Below the pieces are notes generated by a model that saw nothing but the letters and a program-made list of their open reading frames with translations, was not told the origin of the DNA and ran no database searches. A stretch of 12,433 nt of DNA, from assembly GCA_013414705.1 (NCBI GenBank), contig CP058705.1, forward strand, positions 3,483,278 through 3,495,710. Reading direction: 5' to 3'. The position numbers and the translations under genes were made by a program. The DNA is from Defluviicoccus sp. Its GTDB lineage: Bacteria; Pseudomonadota; Alphaproteobacteria; Rhodospirillales; Defluviicoccaceae. Shown one piece after another: positions 1-7,756 of this stretch; within the stretch, counting starts at the first letter, position 1, and each line of letters starts with the position of its first letter.

Positions 1-492
1 GTCGATCCCACGACGATCAACTGGTCAGAGGTCAGCGCCAGCAACTTTCCCTATTCGCTGCGTCAGGATCCCGGCGCCGGCAACGCGCTCGGCCGGGTCA
101 AGTTCATGTTTCCCAACAGTCACGACATCTACCTGCATGACACGCCATCACGGAGCCAGTTCCACCAATCGACCCGTGCATTTTCATCCGGCTGCATTCG
201 CGTGCAAAAGCCAGTAGCACTCGCCGAACTCCTGCTGCAACATAACGCGGGCTGGAATCGGGCGCGGATCGAGCGGGTGATTGCCAGCGGAAGGAACCGC
301 GCTGTGATGTTGGCAACGCCTGTTCCAGTGCACTTGGTCTACCTGACCGCATGGATGGGGCGTGATGGACAGGTACACTTCCGCAACGATCTCTACAGCC
401 GGGACGCGCAGTTGGTTGCTGCGCTGGACGCACCCCGTGAGACAAAGCTGATGCTGCTGAGTTCGCCGATAACTCGGCCACTTAAACGTTGA
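1..492 (+). CDS. ldtD: L,D-transpeptidase, YcbB/LdtD type (C-terminal part, 5' end outside window)
   Basis: The reading frame is open from base 1 and gives about 163 residues of a YkuD-domain L,D-transpeptidase, the periplasmic enzyme that forms 3-3 (mDAP-mDAP) cross-links in peptidoglycan. The catalytic signature is visible: a histidine in YLHDTPSRSQF (residue 46 of the fragment) and the nucleophile in FSSGCIRVQKP (Cys65, codon 193-195), which fits the S-x-G-C-[IV]-R pattern of the family. SSGCIRV followed by a short helical C-terminal tail resembles E. coli LdtD (YcbB) more than the small YkuD enzymes. The N-terminal signal, the peptidoglycan-binding domain and the start lie upstream of the window. 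The next gene, 81 bases downstream on the same strand, is a MepK-like endopeptidase, repeating the ycbB-ycbK order known from enterobacteria and supporting this assignment. The fragment is intact with no frameshift. Confidence 0.88.
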   Translation, partial: VDPTTINWSEVSASNFPYSLRQDPGAGNALGRVKFMFPNSHDIYLHDTPSRSQFHQSTRAFSSGCIRVQKPVALAELLLQHNAGWNRARIERVIASGRNRAVMLATPVPVHLVYLTAWMGRDGQVHFRNDLYSRDAQLVAALDAPRETKLMLLSSPITRPLKR

Positions 493-573
493 CCTTAAGT
501 CTTCGCTTGAGGCACAAACGAGCATTCGGCTTCGCTAAAATCTGATCCTTGGCACGCGAAGGGAGCATCATAC

Positions 574-1179
574 GTGGACGATGAGCAACGAGCGGTGGCC
601 CTGTCCCGGCGCCGCCTTCTTGGTGCTGGCGCAGTGGGCGTGCTAGGTCTGGCAGCAACCCCCGCGTGGGCTGGAGGCGGCCTCGACTGGGGTGATCGTC
701 GTTCGTCCTGGGTTCGCCCGAAGCTCATGGTCGAACGGTCCGTTTCATTCCGGCATCTTCACACCGACGAAACGTTGAGCACCGTCTATTACGCCAACGG
801 CCGTTACATTCCGACCGCGCTCAAGGAGGTCGACTGGCTGCTGCGCGACTACCACCGCGATGAAGTCAAGGATATTGATCCGCGGCTGCTTGACCTTCTG
901 TTTGCCGTCAGCCAGCGGCTGGAGTCGACGCAACCGTTCAATGTCTTTTCCGGCTACCGGTCACCTGTCACCAACGCGATGCTGCGCCGCGAGGGCTGGG
1001 GCGTTGCGCGCAACAGTCTGCACATGCAGGGCATGGCCATCGACATCGGTCTTCCGGGCATCGGAACCCGTCATCTCGCCAAGTGTGCGCGATCCCTGCA
1101 GCGGGGAGGTGTCGGTTATTATGGGCGCTCCAACTTCGTACATCTGGACGTGGGTCAGGTCAGGAGCTGGCGCGGCTGA
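574..1179 (+). CDS. mepK: Tat-exported DUF882 / MepK (YcbK)-type murein endopeptidase
   Basis: A 201-residue protein of the DUF882 / peptidase M15 group. It begins with a twin-arginine signal (SRRRLLGAG at residues 11-19, then a hydrophobic stretch and a likely AWA cleavage site ending at residue 33), so it should be exported folded to the periplasm. The zinc ligands of the M15 fold are visible as His150 (NSLHMQG), Asp157 (AIDIG) and His190 (FVHLDVG). The 7- and 33-residue spacings match the His/Asp/His set I recall for E. coli MepK, an endopeptidase that cuts 3-3 cross-links. The GTG start at 574 is chosen because a GGGAG ribosome site sits 8 bases upstream and it places the Tat motif correctly. 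The preceding gene is an L,D-transpeptidase, so maker and cutter of the same cross-link are adjacent and probably co-transcribed. Substrate is inferred from the family and context. Confidence 0.87.
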   Translation: MDDEQRAVALSRRRLLGAGAVGVLGLAATPAWAGGGLDWGDRRSSWVRPKLMVERSVSFRHLHTDETLSTVYYANGRYIPTALKEVDWLLRDYHRDEVKDIDPRLLDLLFAVSQRLESTQPFNVFSGYRSPVTNAMLRREGWGVARNSLHMQGMAIDIGLPGIGTRHLAKCARSLQRGGVGYYGRSNFVHLDVGQVRSWRG

Positions 1180-1293
1180 TCCTCCGGTGCTGCCGGACGA
1201 CCAAGTGCCGTTATCTGAGTTTGTCATGCCCCTCCGCTCGGGGAGATGGGTTTCTGCCCGGAAGCGGGTCGGTGTGCACTCAGCGTTACCGGT

Positions 1294-1318
1294 CCGTTGA
1301 TGATGTATCCGTCGTGAT
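1294..1318. repeat. 25-bp dispersed repeat, copy 1
   Basis: The 25 bases here match 10633-10657 at 24 of 25 positions and in the same orientation; the only difference is T versus C at position 13. This copy lies about 115 bases after the stop of the MepK-like gene and about 110 bases beyond the 3' end of the transposase remnant on the minus strand. Read on the minus strand, both copies keep the peptide frame HDG[YC]IING. It may be the end of a degenerate mobile element or a piece of a longer dispersed repeat. No flanking duplication was recognised. Confidence 0.6.
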
Positions 1319-1430
1319 TCGTTGCGGGTGGCGGTGACGGCGTTCCGCGCCTCGGTCTCACCGTGCCATCTGGAAAATCGTGCTGCGGCTCGATGATCCA
1401 CGTCCTGATGCGGTGCATCCACTTCGTGCA

Positions 1431-1640
1431 CGACAGCCAGGAATGATCCGGAACCCGCCCCGTCGTCGACAGACGCCGGAACTCCCGCAAAGATAGCGAG
1501 TCCGCGCAGCGCCATTCGATCCCGCGCTCGCTGTCAAGGCCCTCGACGTAACCGACCCTGTGCATCCGGACGTACCGGCCGAGTGGAACCGGCGGTGCGC
1601 CCATCTTCGCCGCGGTCCTGTCCCTGGTCCAATCGAGCAA
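1431..1640 (-). pseudogene. Remnant of an IS transposase (IS1182/IS5-like N-terminal region)
   Basis: About 70 residues on the minus strand read like the N-terminal domain of IS transposases: PLGRYVRMHRVGYVEGLDSE, then RGIEWRCADSLSLREF, then a PDHSWLS motif, which matches the GIAWR-ADSLSLR-FL and PDHS-[ST]-[IL]-[ST] pattern of the IS1182/IS5-related families as I know them. A stop codon lies directly upstream, similarity ends soon after PDHSWLS, and no DDE catalytic residues follow, so this is a dead fragment of a protein normally several hundred residues long. The frame stays open to 1224 but the rest resembles nothing I recognise. The whole 1180-1685 interval contains no other gene. The exact IS family is uncertain. 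Confidence 0.65.
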
Positions 1641-1645
1641 AGGTT

Positions 1646-1678
1646 AGAGCACGGTTCGATCTGATCGAACCGTGCTCT
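1646..1678 (-). terminator. Perfect 15-bp-stem hairpin after the choice-of-anchor I gene
   Basis: AGAGCACGGTTCGAT, a CTG loop, and the exact reverse complement of the first arm form a 15-bp perfect stem with a 3-base loop. It begins 7 bases past the stop codon of the minus-strand gene at 1686-3268, the usual place for an intrinsic terminator. On the minus strand only a weak T tract (CCTTT) follows, so termination efficiency is uncertain. It also abuts the start of the transposase remnant, so an element-end origin is possible. Confidence 0.6.
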
Positions 1679-1685
1679 GGAAAAC

Positions 1686-3268
1686 CTACTTCACATAGTA
1701 AATGGTCGTCGTGCCGCTCACTTCATTGGCGACCACCAGCAGCGGAACGCCGGTGGGCGAATCCGCAGCGGAGATGAACTCCACACCCTCGGGACCCAGG
1801 TCGCCAGCCGTGCCGTTCTCGGGGTCACCGCTGAAGTCCCGGTTGTTGATGTACTGCACGAAATGGGGGCGCCTCGGGACGGTAACGTCGAAGACGGCAA
1901 TGCCGCCGATCCGTTCCAGACCGACAAAGGCATACGTCCGGGCGCCGACCTTGCCCACAGCCACACCTTCCGGCTCCGGCCCCTTGTTGTCGCTGCGGGA
2001 ATCGAAGGAATCGTTCTCATCGTTGTTGGAGTTGAACTCTTTCGGCAGCGCGCGGGCCGTAATCTTCTCCAGCTGCTGGCAGCTGTCGTAGAGCAGCTTG
2101 CCGTTGGTGGCCCAGATACTGAACGACCGCCCGCCGTAGGCATAGAGCGCATCGTAGACGCCGTCGTTATCGGGATCGCCGTCGATGGTAGACACGGTCA
2201 GCCGGCCCAGATTCTCATCCTGTTGCAGGGTGGCGGCGTTGGGGAATGCTTTCGGATCGAGGGTGAGGTCCTTGACCCGCGCCGTCTCGCCCCGGTCGTC
2301 TCCCTCGTTGGCGGTAATCAGCCACGTGTAACCGCCGGTGGTGAAGGCTGCGATGCTGTCCGGCATGTACATCCCGCGCACCGGCCACGGCACGATGTGG
2401 ATCCGGCCATCCTTGTCGCTTGCGTCGAATGCATTGCGCGGCAGCGCGTGGTTCTGGGTGCCCAGCGGAACGATCCGCACCACCCGTGCGGTCATGAGGT
2501 TGACGATGGCGAGTGCGTTGTTTTCCTGCAGCGTCACCCACGCCCGCTTGCTGTCCGGGGAGACCGCAACGTATTCGGGCTCCACCTCCTGGGCCACGGT
2601 GTCATCGGCGTTGATGAAGCGCACGCCCTGCTTCTGCAGCTGCGCTCTCTGGGCGTTGAACCGAGTGAAGCTGGCGGTCTTCACCGTCGCCGCATTCACA
2701 CCCTTCGAGATATCGATGACGCTGACCGAGCCATCCGGGTTGACGTCACCGCGTGGCTCGCCTTCGTTCGCCACCACCACCTTCGTGCCGTCCGGGGTGA
2801 AGGTCAGCATGTCCGGCAACGCCCCCACCGTGACCGCGCCGAGGAAGGTGCCGTCGACAGTGTAAAACCGCACGCTGCCCGGATCGGTGACCGTCGGTGC
2901 TTCAACGGCCGCGGCCACGAGGTCGCCATGCACCGCAACGCTGTTCGGGCTGCCGTAGGCCTTGAGCGAAATCGGCAGGGTGGCAGACGTGAGCTTCGTC
3001 GGGTTGGCCGGATTGCTCAGGTCAAGGGCGTCGATGGTCTCGTCGGCACCGTTGACCACGAACAGCCGCTTTGCCTCGGGAGCGTAGGCCGGGATCTCTG
3101 CTGCCCCTTCGTCGAAGATGCCGGTGGCATAGGTGCCCGCCACCGTCAGGTGAATCTTATTGGAGCTGGAGTTGGCGATGGCCGGTGCTGCAACGCTGGT
3201 CAACAGGGCCACCGAGAAGATTCCTGTGCAACCCCGCAGGCCATCTTGGCCAGCAGACGACTGTGCAT
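1686..3268 (-). CDS. Secreted choice-of-anchor I family beta-propeller-like protein (one probable frameshift in the signal peptide)
   Basis: About 527 residues after correction. The mature part matches the choice-of-anchor I family, extracytoplasmic proteins with repeated propeller-like blades: LFVVNGADETIDALDLSNP, FTPDGTKVVVANEGEPRGD, TLQENNALAIVNL, a SIAAFTTGGYTWLITANEGD segment, GPEPEGVAVG and a C-terminal LGPEGVEFI / LLVVANEVSGTTT. No enzymatic function is established, although relatives are often labelled alkaline phosphatase. No PEP-CTERM or other sorting tail is present. The ATG at 3268 is preceded 7 bases upstream by a strong GAGGAGA and opens with MHSRLLAKMACG, a good signal-peptide n-region, but it is out of frame with the hydrophobic GIFSVALLTSVAAPAIA and the mature protein. 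One extra base in the C run at 3232-3235 joins them. Without the shift, the frame can be extended to an ATG at 3362, but that N-terminus does not look like a signal. A hairpin follows the stop. Confidence 0.8.
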
Positions 3269-3275
3269 GTGGTGT

Positions 3276-3282
3276 TCTCCTC
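3276..3282 (-). promoter_or_regulatory. Shine-Dalgarno GAGGAGA that decides the start at 3268
   Basis: On the minus strand GAGGAGA lies 7 bases before the ATG at 3266-3268. It is the best ribosome site in the area, and its ATG leads into a signal-peptide n-region. This is why the start at 3362, which lacks both features, was not chosen. Confidence 0.7.
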
Positions 3283-3297
3283 GCTGGTGATGACACA

Positions 3298-3319
3298 GAC
3301 ACGGCGACTGCGCCGTGTC
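3298..3319 (-). other. 9-bp-stem hairpin between the channel gene and the choice-of-anchor I gene
   Basis: GACACGGCG, a 4-base loop and CGCCGTGTC form a perfect 9-bp stem. It lies past the stop of the mechanosensitive channel (3355) and 15 bases before the ribosome site of the next minus-strand gene. It may end the channel transcript, or form a 5' leader structure. There is no T run after it, so it is a weak terminator candidate. Confidence 0.4.
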
Positions 3320-3354
3320 CGAGTCTGGTCCGCACCCGCTTGGGTATGACGAAG

Positions 3355-5644
3355 TCACCCATGATCGGAAGCGATCCGAGGTGAACTTTTGATGACTCGG
3401 GCTGTGCTCGCCGCCAGAGACCTTGAGGAACAGTTAGCGCGAGGATCAGCCCGGGCCGGCGCTCGCCTGCGCCCGCCCTGTTGCAGGAGGGGTTGCGGGT
3501 GGGTAACCGTCACGCCGGCCGCCGCAATCGCCGCTGTGCCCGTTTCGCCCCCGGCCCCTTCTGCATCGACGATCACCCGGCGCGGTGCAAAGCGAATGCC
3601 GTGCTCGCGGAACAGTTCCTGGATGCGGCGGTAGATCTCGCGGCGGAGCACAAACTGCTCGCCGGGCACGGCCATGAACTTCACCCGGACAATGAATGCG
3701 TCGTCGTCCATCCGGTGCACGCCTTGTGACTTCAGCGGCTGCAGGAAATGCGGTCCGTGTTCCGGGTCGACCAACATCTCCTGACCCAGCCGCTTCACCA
3801 GTTTGCGCACATTTTCCAGGTCGGTATCGGCTGGCATCCGCAGTTCCAGTTTCATGATCACCCAGTCTCGACTGAAATTGGTGACGTTGCGGATGGCACC
3901 GAACGGGATGGTGTGAATCTGCCCCAGGTGATGACGCAGCCGGATCGAGCGGATCGAGATCCGCTCCACCGTACCCTTGGCGATGCCGACGTCAATGTAT
4001 TCGCCGATGCGAAATGCGTCGTCGATGAGGAAGAAGATGCCTGAAAAGATATCGCGGACCAGCGTCTGGGCCCCAAAGCCGATGGCGATGCCGACGACAC
4101 CGGCGCCGGCCAGCAGCGGGCCGATGTTGATGCCGAGCGACGAGATGATAATCATGCCGACAAGGATGATCAGCACCACCAGCAGAAACTTGCGCAGCAA
4201 CGGCAGCAGGGTCTGCAGCCGCGTCAAACCGGCACCTCCAGCCTCGCCCTCGATTTCTGCCTGCGCATCGAGGCCGTCCCGCGGCGCATGGCGCACGATC
4301 GCGGTGGAGACGACTCCCCAGACGGCGGATGCGACAATCAGGGTAACAACGATGTCGAACAGTGCACCGGCGATCCGCGCGCCGAGGCTGCCGGCGGCGA
4401 TGGCGTGCAGATCGAAGCCCCAGATCCAGTCGAGCAACATCACCGTGAGCACCGCGAGCGCAATTCGCATGTTGCGGACGATGACGGGCGCGAAATCATC
4501 AGCGTCGCCGGCGGTCTTCTGGGAAGGTGCCGCAGCGTCCGCCGACCGCAGAACGAACGCCATGGTTGCGTCGTCCGATCGTTCGGTTGTCGTTCCCGCG
4601 ATCGGTTCCGGCGGCGGTACCAGCCAGCGGACCAGCATCCGCAGCAGCCCGTCCACTGCCGGCAGGGCCATCAGCAGTGCCAGCGTCGCCAGGTTCTCGC
4701 GGACGTGGGAGTGACCGCTCAGCAGCCGCGAGAGCCAGCTGACCAGGGCCAGCCCGACGATCGCGGTGCACAGCAGCACGTGGCCATTGCGGACCAGGTG
4801 ATGCGCCGGCTGGCTCCGTCGTTGCGATGCGGGTCCAGTGGCCAGCAGGCGGCCGATGGTTCGACGCTGGCTGCAGACGAAGACGAGCAGAACGACGGTC
4901 AGCCCCCACTGCAGCGCGAAGCCGAGCGCCGCATCCAGCGGTTCCGGAAGTCCGATGGTGCTGGAGAGTACGCTGAGTACGGCGCAGCCGCAGGTCAGAG
5001 CGGTCAGCGCGAGCAGCCAGAGATACAGGCGGCGTGCCGATGCGTCGTCGAGGCGTGGCAGCCTGAGCGCCGGCCTCCCGGGAGCCAGGATCAGGGCAGC
5101 CATGATCACCATGGCCCGCACGCCCAGGATTGCCAGGAAGACTGCCCAGAATGCCGTGCGGACAAACTCCTGGTCCGGCTGCACGACAAGGAACACGAGA
5201 CCGCCAACGACGGCAAAGACGGCGAGCGCCAGCGCATCGATGACGGCCGCCATCGCCAACAGGAACAGTTTGCCGAAATCGCCGGGGGCTTGTCCGCATC
5301 GTCGGTGCGGATGGGAATCGCTCCGAACAGACGGCGGAAAGCCAGTTCCGCCACAACAGCGATCATCAGGATTGCGGCAAGGCCGAGAAGCATCGTCAGC
5401 GTCCGCTCCGGGTCGCGATCGCCGGTCAGCCGGTCGTAAATGGAGAGCAGTGCAAAGGGAATGTCTGGAACGGCGGCAATCATCGCGCCCAGCCGCCAGC
5501 GGATCGCCTCGCTGCCTTCAACAACGAGGACGAACGGCGTGGTGTCTCCCTCCGCGGCCGCCGCAGGCCCCGGTCCTGCGCGGGGGCCGGAAAGGTGCCC
5601 GCGATCAGCAACAGCACCCCGAACCAAAGCGCTCTCAGCCGCAT
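3355..5644 (-). CDS. Large MscS-family mechanosensitive channel, YbiO-like (two probable frameshifts)
   Basis: Three reading-frame segments join into one protein of about 763 residues. Segment one (from ATG 5644) is a signal peptide beginning MRLRALWFGVLLLIAGTFPA. Segment two (to about 5285) holds a periplasmic region and the first membrane helix (TMLLGLAAILMIAVVAELAF). Segment three carries several more helices and the MscS core: the pore helix LLAGAGVVGIAIGFGAQTLV (around 4045-4110), then GTVERISIRSIRLRHH and IPFGAIRNVTNFSRDW of the beta domain, and an alpha-beta C-terminal domain ending near GIRFAPRRVIVDAEG. Architecture and length resemble E. coli YbiO, an inner-membrane channel releasing solutes on hypo-osmotic shock. 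The shifts are each repaired by one extra base, in the C/G run at 5566-5571 and the five-G run at 5284-5288. The last 50 residues are arginine-rich and odd; a further shift leading to the stop at 3446-3448 is possible. It probably has its own promoter, since 132 bases separate it from the NUDIX gene. Confidence 0.82.
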
Positions 5645-5719
5645 GCCGACCCCATCAATCATGGCGCCCAAGCGGGCGGTGCGTCAGATCAGCCTTCGCG
5701 ATGCCGCAGCATACATCAA

Positions 5720-5747
5720 CTGCGGAGCAGACGAGCCTGCGGAGCAG
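5720..5747. promoter_or_regulatory. Two direct copies of an 11-bp dyad upstream of the channel gene
   Basis: CTGCGGAGCAG occurs at 5720-5730 and again at 5737-5747, separated by ACGAGC. Each copy is itself an inverted repeat (CTGC-GGA-GCAG), as expected of a site for a dimeric regulator. The pair sits 76 bases before the chosen channel start (5644) and 30 bases after the NUDIX stop. The 17-bp centre spacing is not a whole number of helix turns. No convincing promoter hexamers were seen beside it, and chance in GC-rich DNA cannot be excluded. Confidence 0.35.
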
Positions 5748-5776
5748 CGGGGCGCATCCCCACCGGGGCTCAGTGG

Positions 5777-6214
5777 TCAGTCGTTAGCGGGCGGGGGAGC
5801 GCCCGGCATCCATGTCCGCAGCAGGCGCTTGAGGCCGGCCTCGGAGACACATTCCGCCGCTTCGAGCGGTTGCATCCAGCATCGCCGCCGCTCAGCCCGT
5901 TCCGGCCAGTCTGGCAGAAGGTGTTCCACCTGCATCGGATAGACGCGCACCTTGCACACCGCACTCGCAGTATCCGAAAAGCGCTTTTCGTATCGATAGC
6001 TGCCGACCGGTTTGCGAGCGATGCAGCCGACGATTCCTGCTTCTTCGAATGCCTCGCGGGCTGCGGCGGTGTGCGGCTGTCGTCGCTTACCGCGCCATCC
6101 CTTGGGGATGATCCAGCGTGCCGTTTCCCGCGAGGTGATCAGCAGCACTTCAAGTTTACCCTCGCGTAACCGGAACGGAAGTGCTCCAACCTGGGTCGCA
6201 CATCTCGATTTCAA
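5777..6214 (-). CDS. NUDIX hydrolase, diphosphoinositol-phosphatase-like subgroup
   Basis: A 145-residue NUDIX protein. Members cleave nucleoside diphosphates linked to another moiety, using a metal bound by the NUDIX helix. The box runs from Gly39 to Ile61: PKGWRGKRRQPH followed by TAAAREAFEEAGI, giving the core REAFEEAG exactly. The first glutamate of the general pattern is replaced by arginine (Arg45), as I recall for the alphaproteobacterial GWP...AAAxEAxEEAG subgroup, so this alone does not imply inactivity. The frame is open up to a GTG at 6346 directly after the plsC stop, but that extension is basic and unlike NUDIX proteins. TTG at 6214, with AGGAAA 6 bases upstream and leading into KSRCATQVGALPF, is a better start. 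It is the last gene of the ftsE-ftsX-ydcF-plsC run. The physiological substrate cannot be told from the sequence. Confidence 0.82.
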   Translation of the reverse strand: MKSRCATQVGALPFRLREGKLEVLLITSRETARWIIPKGWRGKRRQPHTAAAREAFEEAGIVGCIARKPVGSYRYEKRFSDTASAVCKVRVYPMQVEHLLPDWPERAERRRCWMQPLEAAECVSEAGLKRLLRTWMPGAPPPAND

Positions 6215-6347
6215 TTCACGTTTCCTGTTTTTCCTCCGCTTGGGGTAACGCGCGGCTTTAGTCAACCCCGTCCCAGGATGCCTCAGCCGCGAGCAATCGT
6301 CCAGTACAGTGCCTTCGGCACGTGCAACAAACCGACCGGCGCCCACC

Positions 6348-7094
6348 CTATCCGTGGAGCGGTCCCGATCCGGAGGGAGGCTCGGCGTCGGTGCACAGCC
6401 GGTCGGTGGCGGTTTCGATACGCTGTTCGAGTTCGGCCAGGAAGGCGGCGCGAGAGAGTCCCGAAGGCATCGGAGGCAGCACCTGCAGTGTGATCAGGCC
6501 GGGGTACTTGAGGAACTTCCGCCTGCCCCAGAACAGCCCCGAGTTGACCGCGACGGGCACCACCGGTACTGCTCCTGCCCGCTCGTAAAGTGCAGCGATC
6601 CCGGGCTGGTAGCGGCGTCGGCTGCCGGGTAGAGTGCGGGTGCCCTCGGGAAAGACGATCAGTTGCGAGCCGTGGGCAAGTGCTGCTTGTGCCGCCGGGA
6701 GCATCCGGCGCAGCGCGGAGGCGCCCGCCGCCCGATCGATGGCAATATTCCCCGTCTTGCGCAGGTACCAGCCGACCAGCGGCAGAGCCAGCAACTCGCG
6801 CTTGAGCACGTAGACCGGGTCCTTGAACAGCAGGTGGAAGGCGAGCGTCTCCCAGGCCGACTGGTGTTTCGAAACAATGATCGCCGCACCCTGCGGCAGG
6901 TATTCCGCCCCTTCCAGCCTCCAGCGCAGCCCGCAGCAGAGTCGTGCGAGCGCGATCAGGCCCCGGCACCAGAAGGCTGCCAGTCGCTGCATCGCCCGTC
7001 GCGGCAGCACCAGCAGCGGCAGGTATGCGATGCCGAGAACCAGTGTCCACAGCACCGCCAGTATGGCGAACAGCGCCGAGCGGAGCGCGGTCAT
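6348..7094 (-). CDS. plsC: 1-acyl-sn-glycerol-3-phosphate acyltransferase (PlsC family)
   Basis: A 248-residue membrane-associated acyltransferase that would add the second acyl chain to lysophosphatidic acid, giving phosphatidic acid for phospholipid synthesis. An N-terminal hydrophobic helix (residues 6-30, FAILAVLWTLVLGIAYLPLL) anchors it. The catalytic motif is SKHQSAWE (His77, with Glu82 in place of the more common Asp, a known variant), followed by KRELLALPLVGWYLRKTG and GNIAIDR, then the substrate-binding FPEGTR at 148-153 and PVVPVAVNSG. The ATG at 7094 is chosen over upstream in-frame codons because it overlaps the stop of the preceding ydcF-like gene as ATGA (7091-7094), a typical coupled junction, and because the protein then begins directly with its anchor. 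It is intact. Paralogous acyltransferases acting on other lipids share these motifs, so the exact acceptor is inferred. Confidence 0.88.
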   Translation of the reverse strand: MTALRSALFAILAVLWTLVLGIAYLPLLVLPRRAMQRLAAFWCRGLIALARLCCGLRWRLEGAEYLPQGAAIIVSKHQSAWETLAFHLLFKDPVYVLKRELLALPLVGWYLRKTGNIAIDRAAGASALRRMLPAAQAALAHGSQLIVFPEGTRTLPGSRRRYQPGIAALYERAGAVPVVPVAVNSGLFWGRRKFLKYPGLITLQVLPPMPSGLSRAAFLAELEQRIETATDRLCTDAEPPSGSGPLHG

Positions 7095-7752
7095 TCCGGG
7101 TCTCGCGGTTGGGCGTGTGCCGACAGCCGCGGCGAGGCCCAGTAAAGGAGTGAGGTGAGGAGATACTTGTTGTATTCGCTGATGATCAGCGCAGCCGTGC
7201 CGGGTTGAAACCACCAGCTGCGCTGCTTGACGTTCTCGGGAAACACCGGGTGTGGGATGACTACGACGTCCGGGAGCATATGCCGGAACTCCAGCAGGCT
7301 GCGCGGCATGTGGTAGCTGGCGGTGACCAGCCGCAACGAGTGGTATCCCCGCCGCCGCATCCAGGCGGCTGTCTCCGCGGCGTTGCCCTCGGTATCCCGG
7401 GCACCGTGGCCCGTCTCCACTCGCTCCTCCAGGCTGTCGACCGGCAGGCTGCCGGCGGGCCGGTCGGACACCGGATCAGCCGGTCCACGTCCACCGAGGG
7501 ATGTACACCGGAAATGAAGGCTTCCTGCGCCTTTTCCTCGGCGAGCAGCCGCAGCCCGGTGACGACCCGCTCGCTGCCACCGGTCAGCACCACGATGGCG
7601 TCGGTCGGTGTCGTCGGATCGGCCACCCGCTGTGGGATACCGTTTGCGAACCGGATCAATCCGGCACTCCAGGGCACGCTGGCGCCCAAGGCGGTGGCGC
7701 AGCCAGTAAGGGTCAGAATGGCGAACCAGTGCCGGGGATGTCGGCGCGCCAT
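7091..7752 (-). CDS. YdcF/SanA-type DUF218 protein (one probable frameshift)
   Basis: Two overlapping minus-strand frames make one 220-residue protein when a single base is restored near 7471-7473 (GG to GGG, changing ...DRLIRCP into ...DRLIRVSDRP). The N-terminal half has one membrane segment (HWFAILTLTGCATALGA) and the DUF218 opening PTDAIVVLTGGSERVVTG, then AQEAFISGVHPSV. The second half has DTEGNAAETAAWM, RLVTASYHMPRSLLEFRHML and a VVVIPHPV strand, the standard DUF218 order. Homologues such as E. coli SanA affect envelope permeability to vancomycin; the reaction is not well defined. The ATG at 7752 lies 4 bases after the corrected ftsX stop (7757-7759) and the gene ends in an ATGA overlap with plsC, so all are translated from one message. 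The corrected length divides by three, supporting a sequencing error over a true break. Confidence 0.83.
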
Positions 7753-7756
7753 CGGG

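Noticed and set aside
1863..3290. 475-codon plus-strand open frame opposite the choice-of-anchor I gene
   Set aside because: Its translation is rich in Arg, His and Gly with no family motifs, and it lies wholly antisense to a recognisable gene; it is a GC-rich mirror frame.
4288..5439. 383-codon plus-strand frame rich in Gln, Arg and Asp
   Set aside because: Antisense to the mechanosensitive channel; the composition mirrors hydrophobic codons on the other strand.
4838..6169. 443-codon plus-strand open frame across the channel start and NUDIX gene
   Set aside because: It spans two recognisable minus-strand genes and their intergenic gap, and has a low-complexity Arg/Ser/Pro composition typical of an antisense shadow.
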